Below are positions 44,031 through 52,041 of a DNA stretch of 64,000 bases, one piece after another. Each line of letters starts with the position of its first letter. Position 1 is the first letter of the stretch. The DNA comes from JAPOXR01 sp965219635 (GTDB taxonomy: Bacteria; Pseudomonadota; Alphaproteobacteria; Rhodobacterales; Rhodobacteraceae), in assembly GCA_965219635.1 (NCBI GenBank), contig OZ244783.1, positions 3,953,204-4,017,203 on the forward strand. Reading direction: 5' to 3'. The notes below the pieces were generated by a model. The model did not search any database and was not told the origin of the DNA. It worked only from the letters and a program-made list of their open reading frames with translations. Position numbers and translations under genes: made by a program.

Positions 44031-45995
44031 GTGATTGTGTCGGAAAATATGCAACAGTCAAATTTGCTGGCTGACAATCCTGCTCTTGAGGAGCAGAGTG
44101 AAGAAAGTAGGCTGAGAAAACTCAATCCGTTTTGGCGCATCGTGGTTGCTGTCTCAATCGGCCTCGCGTTATTACTCACCATTAACAGTGTATTTGCTTT
44201 GCGGCTTTTGGGACCTTTGAATTGGGATAGTGCCTACCTATATTGCCTATTTGCCACCATCCTCTCCCTGGCGTTCATCTTCTACCCGGCCACTAAGAAG
44301 TCATCAAGATCCAGCGTTCCCTGGTATGATGTAGTGCTCTTCGCCGCGTCAGTTTTTACCGGGACCTATCTTGCCTCTCAAGCGTACAACATATTTACGC
44401 GCGGATGGGAATTTGCTCCTCCGGTGACTGTTGGTCTTGCATCTCTAGCTCTGTGTCTTTTGGTTGTCGAAGCTCTGAGACGATGCGGTGGACGCGGGGT
44501 TTTCATAAGCTTCCTGTTTTTTGCGGTCTATCCTCTCTTTGCAGGCTATATGCCTGGAATACTACAAGGAGCACAGCGATCTGTCTGGGATACTGCCGTT
44601 TCCTATGCATTGGGCACGGGTGGCCTTATCGGCATGGCGACGCAGGCTTTTGGTGGGATCGTGTTATCATTCATGTTCTTTGGGGCAGTTCTCTTGGCCA
44701 CTGGCGGCGGCAAGGCTTTCATGGATTTTGCCGCTGCCTCGATGGGGAGTCGAAGAGGGGGGGCAGCTAAGGTATCAATCGTCACAAGCAGTCTTTTTGG
44801 TATGCTGAGCGGCAGTGCGATATCCAATATTATTACCACAGGTAGCCTGACTATTCCGGCAATGAAGAAGGCGGGCTATTCCGATCACTTTGCAGCGGCT
44901 GTCGAGGCTTCTGCTTCGAACGGCGGTAGTGTTACGCCTCCAGTTATGGGCGTTGTTGCCTTTTTGATGCCAGTGATTCTTGGGATAACGTATTTCGAAG
45001 TGATTGCTGCCGCAGCGATTCCGGCAATTCTATTCTACGTATGCCTATTCTTACAGGTGCATTTCTATTCTGAGAACCACGATATTAGGGGAGTTGATGC
45101 TTCAGAAGTACCTCCGTGGAGTGGTGTTCTTAAGGACATCTGGCCCTATGTACTGTCTCTTCTCGTGATGATGTATTTCCTGTCTTTGGGATTAGAGGGT
45201 AGAGCTCCCTTGATCGCCAGCGCAGTCTTGCTTGTGATCACTATGATACGGAAGTCAACAAGACTGGGAGTCAAGGAACTTTTTGAAATTCTAATAGGCG
45301 CAGGCAAGACGCTAACCATGATCATGGCGATATTCGCCGGCGTTGGATTTGTGATTGGTAGCTTCACGCTGACGGGTTTGGGTAATTCCATGGCACACGA
45401 GATTGGTGTACTTGCCGGTGACAATGTACCGCTGCTGTTGGCTCTTTGTGCTGTGGCAGCCTTTGTGTTGGGAATGGGTATGGAAGGTGTTGCTGTCTAT
45501 ATCTTCCTGGTTATTGTTGTGGTTCCTGTGCTTGTCTCCGGGTCCGATATTCCTCCTCTTGCTGTTCATTTGTACCTCCTTTACTGGGGACTGACATCCA
45601 TGTTGACACCCCCGGTTTGCATGGGGTCCTACACGGCTGCCATGGTAGCCCGTGCAGACTTTAACAAGACCGCGATTCAAGCTGTAAGGCTGTCGATTGC
45701 GTGGTATTTGCTGCCGATTGCTTTCGTTGTGAGCCCGGCAATCGTTCTCCAAGGCCCGTTCACAGAAGCGATATATCCGATATTATCCTTCTTGGTAGGT
45801 ATATCGCTAGTTTCGGGCGGTTTTGAAGGATACTTCTTCAAGATTGGTAGGGTTGTTGGGGTGCAAAGAGGCTTGTTTGTCATTGGTGGTGTTTTGTTGT
45901 GTTTCCCGGTCTGGTGGACGCAGGCTCCTGGGGCGGCACTGGCGGTCATGGCACTTGCGTCAAACCTTGTCGGAAAAAGAGGCTCCGTTGCATAG
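44031..45995 (+). CDS. fused TRAP permease (DctQM type, TAXI system)
   Basis: A protein of up to 654 residues with many hydrophobic helices: a DctQ-like N-terminal third and a DctM-like remainder. TAXI-type fused permease motifs include LATGGGKAFMDFAAASMGSR, SIVTSSLFGMLSGSAISNII, ASASNGGSVTPPVMG and LTSMLTPPVCMGSYTAAMVA. It pairs with the TAXI binding protein at 47966 to import a carboxylate or amino-acid-like solute with Na+. The start may be GTG 44031, GTG 44037 or ATG 44049; a GAAGGGAAA site lies just upstream. An IS110 element now separates the two transporter genes. Confidence 0.9.
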   Translation: MIVSENMQQSNLLADNPALEEQSEESRLRKLNPFWRIVVAVSIGLALLLTINSVFALRLLGPLNWDSAYLYCLFATILSLAFIFYPATKKSSRSSVPWYDVVLFAASVFTGTYLASQAYNIFTRGWEFAPPVTVGLASLALCLLVVEALRRCGGRGVFISFLFFAVYPLFAGYMPGILQGAQRSVWDTAVSYALGTGGLIGMATQAFGGIVLSFMFFGAVLLATGGGKAFMDFAAASMGSRRGGAAKVSIVTSSLFGMLSGSAISNIITTGSLTIPAMKKAGYSDHFAAAVEASASNGGSVTPPVMGVVAFLMPVILGITYFEVIAAAAIPAILFYVCLFLQVHFYSENHDIRGVDASEVPPWSGVLKDIWPYVLSLLVMMYFLSLGLEGRAPLIASAVLLVITMIRKSTRLGVKELFEILIGAGKTLTMIMAIFAGVGFVIGSFTLTGLGNSMAHEIGVLAGDNVPLLLALCAVAAFVLGMGMEGVAVYIFLVIVVVPVLVSGSDIPPLAVHLYLLYWGLTSMLTPPVCMGSYTAAMVARADFNKTAIQAVRLSIAWYLLPIAFVVSPAIVLQGPFTEAIYPILSFLVGISLVSGGFEGYFFKIGRVVGVQRGLFVIGGVLLCFPVWWTQAPGAALAVMALASNLVGKRGSVA

Positions 45996-46004
45996 AGGCG
46001 GGGT

Positions 46005-46340
46005 CCGGTCGCAGATCATCTTTCCCCAGACGGACCGATACTGCGCCTTCTGTGACAGGTATGGCGAGGTCCGCGTGGCCGTTCAGGGCAGAGTTATGGG
46101 TCTGCAATTGGGCGACCTATGGATCGAATTTCCAAGCCATCAATGACTGCCGACCAGCATGATGCAATTCATCCCTTGACCGGCAGTGCATTCGTGTCGC
46201 GGATGTCAATTGCGGTTGGCCTTCAACGTGGCTCCTTCGATGGCGTCCAGATCATCGCCGGATCAAAACAGATGGTCAGCGATCCGCGACGCTCCGGTGC
46301 GTTCGCCGGTGGACTCGCACCAGTGGCGCCTTAACCGATG
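46005..46340 (+). repeat. dispersed repeat R2, copy 3
   Basis: The first frame reads CDRYGEVRVAVQ, then LQLGDLWIEFPSHQ and stop. A second frame starts at the overlapping ATG (TADQHDAIHPLTGSAF) and includes GVQIIAGSKQMVSDPR. It lies between the TRAP permease and IS110. Confidence 0.72.
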
Positions 46341-46450
46341 GTGTGGGCGCCCTTCAAACGGCGTCACAATGCGCCAGAGAAAACGCCAGAGTTGCTGTGC
46401 GTTAATGCAAGGAGCAGGGCGTCCATGGGACAGAAAAGAACTATTTCCAT

Positions 46451-47425
46451 GTGCATGAGGCTGCGGCGGATGGAACCCCGCTCCAGCGCAAGAAGCTGAC
46501 GAGAGGCACAATTGAAAGCTACTTGGATAAGAAGGCTGCTTGCCTGGTTGAGGTGGAGGCCTGCAGCGAGGCTCACCATTTTGGCCGGAAGTTCCAGCAG
46601 TTGGGCCTCGAGGTGAAACTCATTCCGCCAATTTATGTCAAACCGTTCGTCAAGCGTCAGACGAATGACGAGAATGACGCCGAAGCGATCGTGGAGGCGG
46701 CCCAACGCCCGACGATGCGGTTTGTGGCGGTCAAGTCAGAGGAGGACCAGGCGAAGGCGATGGTGTATCGCACCCGGGCACTGCTGATACGCCAGCGGAC
46801 GCAGACGGTGAATTGCGTTCGTGGCCTGCTGGCCGAGTTCGGCATTGTTGTGGCGCACGGGTTTGCTTCTGTCCTGACGCTAGAGCAGGAGGTTGAAGTG
46901 TGTGCCGAAGCGCTTCCGGAGGCAGTGGCGGAGATGGCTGCGGTCTTGTTCGAGCAGATTGCGGCCCTGAACACGAAGATCGATACCCTGGAGAAGGAGA
47001 TCAAGGCGGCGGCACGCGCAGACGAGAAGATGAAGCAGTTGATGCAGATTCCGGGTGTAGGGCCGATCGGCGCCACAGCCGTCTGTGCCTTTGCCCCGCC
47101 GATGGCGACGTTTCGGCGAGGCCGGGACTTTGCGGCCTGGGCCGGTCTGACACCGCGCCAGCATTCGACTGCGGGGCGCCAACGACTGGGCCGGATTACC
47201 AAGATGGGTCAGAAGGACATCCGCTACTTGCTGGTACTTGGCGCGACAGCGGTGATCCGTCATGCCCGGCGACAGAAGGAGATCCCTGATCCGTGGCTTC
47301 GCCGGATGCTGGCAGAGAAACCGCCGAAATTGGTGGCAACGGCGTTGGCCAACAAGATGGCGCCGATGATCTGGGTGCTGTCAGTGACGGGTGAGGACTA
47401 CCGGCCCCGGCGGGCGAGCGCCTGA
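46451..47425 (+). mobile_element. IS110-family transposase gene
   Basis: A 324-residue DEDD/Ser recombinase of IS110/IS1111 type. The RuvC-like region has VEVEACSEAHHFGRKFQQLG, LIPPIYVKPFVKRQTNDEND and AEAI. The C-terminal Transposase_20 part has IPGVGPIGATAVCAF, FAAWAGLTPRQHSTAGRQRL and GQKDIRYLLVLGA. It begins at GTG 46451. The upstream codons encode KNYFHVH-like family sequence, but the first catalytic Asp segment (GLDxAK) is not intact, so the enzyme may be 5'-truncated. It sits between the two TAXI transporter genes. Confidence 0.82.
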
Positions 47426-47760
47426 AGACCGGGATCGGCGAAAGCGATGAGATTGAGGAACATTGAGACATCGGGCTGGTGAGCCGCCGCTGAGGCGAGG
47501 CTGCCATCCTGTTGTGTGGTCAGGACGGAGGACATCGAACGGGCAAGCATTCAGGAGGACGGGACCGGGAAAACCAGGTGTTAGCGGAGTGCATCGAAGC
47601 ACGATCAACCGATTTGGACCGGGTCCACGGAAACCACTCGGGCCAGCAGCCAACAGAGCTGCAGCTACAGGCCGGACATACGACAGGACCTGATCAGTTT
47701 GATACGTTTGATGATCGAAGAATCTGATTGCAGCAACGGGGGCGTCCACATGGGCTCACT
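47426..47760 (+). ncRNA. possible IS110/IS1111 bridge-RNA region
   Basis: About 330 bp of non-coding DNA follow the transposase stop and start with AGACCGGGATCGGCGAAAGC. IS1111-group elements carry a structured bridge RNA in the region after the transposase gene, and IS110-group elements before it. I cannot see the guide loops by eye; the assignment rests on position only. Confidence 0.3.
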
Positions 47761-47844
47761 GTAAGCCGACCAGTTCCTGGTGTTGTCCTCCGTGGGTGCC
47801 CTCCAGCTTTCACGCTGGAGGGTCAATGCCTGAAACGAATTGTG

Positions 47845-47965
47845 CAATAAAACCCAAGGGGAGATGAAGCCGGGCTCTCCGCCCAACAGCAGAACCGTGA
47901 GATTGACAGTCTCACAGAATCAGGTTAATCATATAGATGGTTAAAGTGCCCACAGGGAGAATCAA
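47845..47965 (+). promoter_or_regulatory. promoter/operator module, copy D
   Basis: TTGACA (47903-47908), a 17-bp spacer and TAATCA (47926-47931) overlap the dyad TTAATCATATAGATGGTTAA. The flank CTCCGCCCAACAGCAGAACC matches copies A and B. Unlike C and E it does not continue into CoA-transferase sequence but ends in CACAGGGAGAATCAAATG, the ribosome-binding site and start of the TAXI binding protein. Confidence 0.78.
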
Positions 47966-49159
47966 ATGAGAAACCATATGTTGCTACCAGCTTCTTTCAG
48001 CTTGTGCCTGGCCGCAGCACTTTCAGTGTCGTTGCCTATGGCTACTAGTGCACAGGAGGCTCCGCCCCAACCCGATGTCATAACCATTGCGGGATATGGC
48101 CCAGGCTCATCCACTTTCATCACCGTTGGTGGGTGGACTGAAGGCGTACAGAAGAAGTTCGGCATAAAAATAAGAATGAATGCCATGGGATCAGGCACAG
48201 CCAGGATGGCCGCAATACGTGGCGGCGGAGTAGATACTGCTGTTAATGGTTATGATGTGTTGTTCGCCCAGGAGGGGTTGCACGGTTACAGCGCTCCCGA
48301 ATGGGGTCCTCAGCCTTTGCGGTTGGTGTACCAATGTGAGGTAGCCCACCATTCCAGTCTGCTGATCTCCCAAAACGCTTGGGAGGATGGCGTAAGAACA
48401 GCCGCAGATCTCAAGGGTCGAAAAATAGGAGTTACACCTGGTATTCCAGATATCGAGGTTCAAGCAGAGGGTACCCTTGCTTTTGCTGGACTTACTTGGG
48501 ATGACGTTGAAGTAATCGATTCCGGTTCCTATAGTGCTCTGCGTCAAATGCTGCTGGATGGAACGGTAGACTCTGCCTTCATTTCCAGTATCTCAAAAGA
48601 AGCCCTGCAGATGGAATCCTCAGCGCGTGGCGTTCATTTTGTACGACTGCCCCTTGACGATAAAGAAGGATGGGAGAGATTTCTTCAGAAAAATCCAATG
48701 CGGTGGCCGGCATTAGCTACAGCGGGTGCAGGTGCTAGCGTGGAAAATCCACTCGAAACTTCCAAGGAGCCGTGGCCCTTGTTGGTCACTTACACAGACT
48801 TTGATGAGGGCAAGGCTTACTGGACAACAAAGTCAATCAGAGAGTCGTTTGATTTGTATAAGGACGTTGCCGTATCGCTGCCTGGTTGCGACCTGGATGT
48901 GACCCTGACGAAGATACCCATGTATGTCCCCTGGCACGAAGGAAGTAAAGAGTATTTGCAAGAATTAGGGCTCTGGACAGATTCAATGGAAGAGAACCAG
49001 AACGCATTGCTTGCCAGACAGGCTGCATTGCGTGAACTCTGGGACCAGGTTGCTGAAGAGGCTAGTGATCAGGGCGTAGGTGCAGGCGAATGGGCAGATT
49101 TCTGGCTGGAGAGGAGAGCGGAAAAGTTCCCTGAGTATCATATATCATCGCCTGGATAA
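47966..49159 (+). CDS. TAXI-family TRAP substrate-binding protein
   Basis: A 397-residue periplasmic protein with a signal peptide (residues 1-29, cleavage after TSAQ-like). TAXI features include ITIAGYGPGSSTFITVGGWT, MGSGTARMAAIRGGGVDTAV and LKGRKIGVTPGIPDIEVQAE. It captures the solute for the fused permease at 44031. GGGAG precedes the ATG. Module copy D places it under the same control as selC and selB. A strong hairpin follows the stop codon. The ligand is unknown; TAXI proteins commonly bind glutamate-like or other carboxylates. Confidence 0.9.
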   Translation: MRNHMLLPASFSLCLAAALSVSLPMATSAQEAPPQPDVITIAGYGPGSSTFITVGGWTEGVQKKFGIKIRMNAMGSGTARMAAIRGGGVDTAVNGYDVLFAQEGLHGYSAPEWGPQPLRLVYQCEVAHHSSLLISQNAWEDGVRTAADLKGRKIGVTPGIPDIEVQAEGTLAFAGLTWDDVEVIDSGSYSALRQMLLDGTVDSAFISSISKEALQMESSARGVHFVRLPLDDKEGWERFLQKNPMRWPALATAGAGASVENPLETSKEPWPLLVTYTDFDEGKAYWTTKSIRESFDLYKDVAVSLPGCDLDVTLTKIPMYVPWHEGSKEYLQELGLWTDSMEENQNALLARQAALRELWDQVAEEASDQGVGAGEWADFWLERRAEKFPEYHISSPG

Positions 49160-49171
49160 TGAATGGCAAGT

Positions 49172-49200
49172 GTTGTAGGTAGGCTCGACCTACCTACAAC
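49172..49200 (+). terminator. terminator hairpin after the TAXI binding-protein gene
   Basis: GTTGTAGGTAGG (49172-49183) pairs perfectly over 12 bp with CCTACCTACAAC (49189-49200) around the loop CTCGA. It lies 12 bp after the stop codon; no U-tract. Confidence 0.7.
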
Positions 49201-49235
49201 TGCATTACTTCAACGCCTGTGAGTGGCATTTTTGC

Positions 49236-49530
49236 ATTAAACTTGATCTAGCTGTAGTTTCGCTTCCGCGGACGGACTCTCCTACGACCTCTGTGACAGG
49301 TATGGCAAGATCCGTGTCGCCGTTCAGGACGGCGAAACTGACCTGCAATTCGACGACCTGACCATCGAAGTCCCGAGCCATCAATGAAGGGTCGAGCAGT
49401 TTGATGCAGTTCATTCATTGACCGGCGCTGCATAGGTGCCTTCGGATAGAGCATGTCACGAGGGGTTGCACCAGACACGGCGCCTGTGGTGGTATCCAGA
49501 TCATCGCAGGATTGCAAAATCCGGTGGCTA
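49236..49530 (+). repeat. dispersed repeat R2, copy 4
   Basis: One frame reads CDRYGKIRVAVQDGETDLQF, then DDLTIEVPSHQ and stop. The following segment shares CATGTCACGAGGGGTTGCACC and later parts with copies 1 and 2. The second gene is broken early. Confidence 0.72.
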
Positions 49531-50014
49531 TGCAGCGACAATCAAGGTGAAGATTTTGCGACAAACAGGATGACGGGGGAACCGTGGAGGTTGCGGCGGC
49601 AGGTGGCAACGCAATCAAGGGCGCCTCGAGGCGCTTCTTGTCGACTTGTCAGAACCGCTCAGCCTGCCGGAATTGAATGATGCGAAGATTGCGTGGCTGG
49701 AATGCGGCTACCTTGCCCCGGGGCCATCGGGAACTGGGCGAGACGCCGCATCAGCGTCTGCTCAGGATCGACAGCGCCGCCGGGAAGGACATTGGCAGCC
49801 TGCCTGCCTCCCCAGGCCATAGGCCGAAAACCGGCCCAGACAACGCTTCGCAATATTGTTGATCGCCATAACTCTAGGGCTCGTCCAGTTGGCATGAATT
49901 GCCGCAGTCTTGATAACCCCCGGGTCCGCGATCGGAAGAGCGCCAGAATTCTGATTGGTAGAGTGGCGGTTGAGGGGAGTTATCCGAACGGCCTGAATGT
50001 GATAGAAAGCCAGC
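49531..50014. other. no gene recognised
   Basis: About 480 bp between R2 copy 4 and the AbiEi-like gene. Short frames exist on both strands but show no family signature. Confidence 0.4.
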
Positions 50015-50671
50015 ATGAACGCCACAACGCCGACATATCATCACATGGCTACTCAACGTCTCGAAACTCAGAAAGAAAGAGCCGTCAGACTTCTGGGCGA
50101 GCAAGGCATCATGCGCCTTTCAGAGTTGAAGATGTCCGGGGTCCACTACCAGACACTGGCCCGGATGGCGAAAGACGGCTCCGTCCTGAATGTCGGTCGT
50201 GGCCTCTATCAGCTTCCCGATGCCGATTACTCCTTGAACCACAGCCTGGCGGAGGCAGCCAAGGCCGTGCCGAAAGGGGTGATCTGCCTCATCTCAGCTC
50301 TGCGATTCCACGAACTCACGCTTCAAGTCCCACCCCAAGTCTGGGTCGCTGTCGGACGTAAAGACCGGAAACCTCGTGTCAACTATCCACCGGTCAGGGC
50401 CATCCGGTTCGGCGAAGAGTCCATGTCGGTCGGTGTTGAGCGCCATGTGATTGACAAGGTTGAGACCCCGATATTCGATCCGGCCAAAACCATCGTGGAC
50501 TGCTTCCGTTATCGGAAGGAGGTCGGCATCGATATCGCCCTCGAAGGGCTTCGCAACGGGGTCCGCAGACGCAAGGCGCATCCCGACATGATTGCCGCAT
50601 ATGCCAAGGACTTGCACATTTGGTCGGTTCTCAAGCCGTATCTTGACGCGACTGTTGTCGATGAAGCGTAA
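50015..50671 (+). CDS. AbiEi-type antitoxin (type IV toxin-antitoxin)
   Basis: A 218-residue protein with an N-terminal winged helix (IMRLSELKMSGVHYQTLARM, VGRGLYQLPD) and the AbiEi C-terminal domain (VPKGVICLISALRFHELT, DPAKTIVDCFRYRKEVG). AbiEi antitoxins repress the abiE operon and counter the AbiEii nucleotidyltransferase without binding it. Here the following abiEii-like gene is only a short stub, so the antitoxin is an orphan. ATG 50015 is chosen (GAAAG upstream); ATG 50045 is possible. Confidence 0.85.
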   Translation: MNATTPTYHHMATQRLETQKERAVRLLGEQGIMRLSELKMSGVHYQTLARMAKDGSVLNVGRGLYQLPDADYSLNHSLAEAAKAVPKGVICLISALRFHELTLQVPPQVWVAVGRKDRKPRVNYPPVRAIRFGEESMSVGVERHVIDKVETPIFDPAKTIVDCFRYRKEVGIDIALEGLRNGVRRRKAHPDMIAAYAKDLHIWSVLKPYLDATVVDEA

Positions 50672-50858
50672 ACGCAAGAACATCGCCCAATCCGTACGTG
50701 TTGAACCACTCGCGCGTGTTTTCGCGAATGGTGAACGGGACGCGGCGCGTCACGGTTGCCTGCCAGCAAAGGGCGGCATCAAGGGTCAACTGGGCGACAC
50801 TGCGTTAATCCAAGTGGAGGAATCCATGGAATTTGCGTTTGCAACATGGCTGCGTTGA
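50661..50858 (+). pseudogene. abiEii-like stub
   Basis: A 65-codon frame overlapping the AbiEi stop by 11 bp. It starts MKRKRKNIAQSVR, as AbiEii-type nucleotidyltransferases do (K-NIAASVR), then loses similarity. The catalytic GSxxxR/DxD region is absent. The toxin gene was lost by deletion, probably when the adjoining methyltransferase region was joined. Confidence 0.5.
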
Positions 50859-50904
50859 GGCGACAAGCAATCGTGACGCAACTGCATCAATGGTGCCAGA
50901 CGGC

Positions 50905-51852
50905 ATGGCCAACCCTTCTTCAAGAAATCGGACACTGACCTGCACCCCGGAAGAACTGCAAGAGCTTTCCAAGGTAATATTGCGGCCCAGGCATAGGCTC
51001 GACCGCTCTGACTTGATGGGTCAACTGATTGAGGGCGACTTCTTCGATATTGCTGCCCGTCTGCCCGGAGAATTCATAGACCTTCTCATTCTTGATCCTC
51101 CGTATAATCTCACAAAGGACTTCAATGGCATCCAATTCAAGAAACTCGGCAGTGAGCGCTATATTGCCTGGTTCCAGAGACTAATGACTCTTCTCTCTCC
51201 AATGCTGAAACCAAAAGCTACTGCCTATATTTGTTCAGATTGGAGAACTTCCGCACTGGTATTTCCTGTCTTGGATGAGCACCTTATTGTTCGCAACCGG
51301 ATCACATGGGAACGGGAGAAGGGGCGAGGTGCAAAGAAAAATTGGAAGAACAATACCGAAGATATCTGGTTTTGCACCAAGTCCGATGATTATCATTTTG
51401 ATCTGGAGTCAGTCAAGCTGAAGCGCAGGGTGTTAGCTCCCTACCGAGTGGACGGAAAACCAAAAGACTGGCAGAAGGAAGACAACGGGAACTACCGGTT
51501 CACGCATCCGTCCAACATATGGACTGACATGACTGTTCCATTCTGGTCAATGCCTGAGAACACTGCGCATCCTGCACAGAAACCAGAAAAGCTGGTTGCA
51601 AAGTTGGTACTTGCAAGCTCCAAAGAAGGGGACCTTGTATTCGATCCATTTCTGGGTAGCGGCACTACAGCCGTGGTTGCACAAAAACTCGGCCGGAATT
51701 GGTGTGGCATTGATGTTAATCGAGACTATCTTTGCTGGGCTAGGAAACGGATTTGCAAGTCTCGGCTAGATGCAGGCATTCAAGGCTATAGGGATGGAGT
51801 GTTCTGGGAGCGCAACTCTTCCCCCGGTCAACTGATGAGAGCAGAGACGTAG
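50905..51852 (+). CDS. DNA methyltransferase (adenine-N6 or cytosine-N4)
   Basis: A 315-residue site-specific methyltransferase. The catalytic motif IV is DPPYNL, and the AdoMet motif I comes after it as FDPFLGSGTTAVVAQKLGRN, so the order is that of the beta class. HPAQKPEKLVAKLVLASS is the typical preceding motif. No restriction enzyme gene is beside it, so it may be an orphan regulator or a remnant of a restriction-modification system. ATG 50905 is chosen from position; upstream in-frame starts exist. Recognition sequence unknown. Confidence 0.85.
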   Translation: MANPSSRNRTLTCTPEELQELSKVILRPRHRLDRSDLMGQLIEGDFFDIAARLPGEFIDLLILDPPYNLTKDFNGIQFKKLGSERYIAWFQRLMTLLSPMLKPKATAYICSDWRTSALVFPVLDEHLIVRNRITWEREKGRGAKKNWKNNTEDIWFCTKSDDYHFDLESVKLKRRVLAPYRVDGKPKDWQKEDNGNYRFTHPSNIWTDMTVPFWSMPENTAHPAQKPEKLVAKLVLASSKEGDLVFDPFLGSGTTAVVAQKLGRNWCGIDVNRDYLCWARKRICKSRLDAGIQGYRDGVFWERNSSPGQLMRAET

Positions 51853-52041
51853 CGCCGGGAAGCAGGTGTCGTTGACGGAAGTGCAATCCAATCAAAGCCG
51901 GCCGTCGGCGACAGTGGAATAAGGCTGTCTGGCTCGTACGATCATAATCGGGCCAAAATTGAGGGAAGCCAGAAAATTGATAAGAGCAGGGGAACTAGCC
52001 AAGGCCTGGAAATGCTCGAGTTCCGAGTCTTCGATCTCTTC

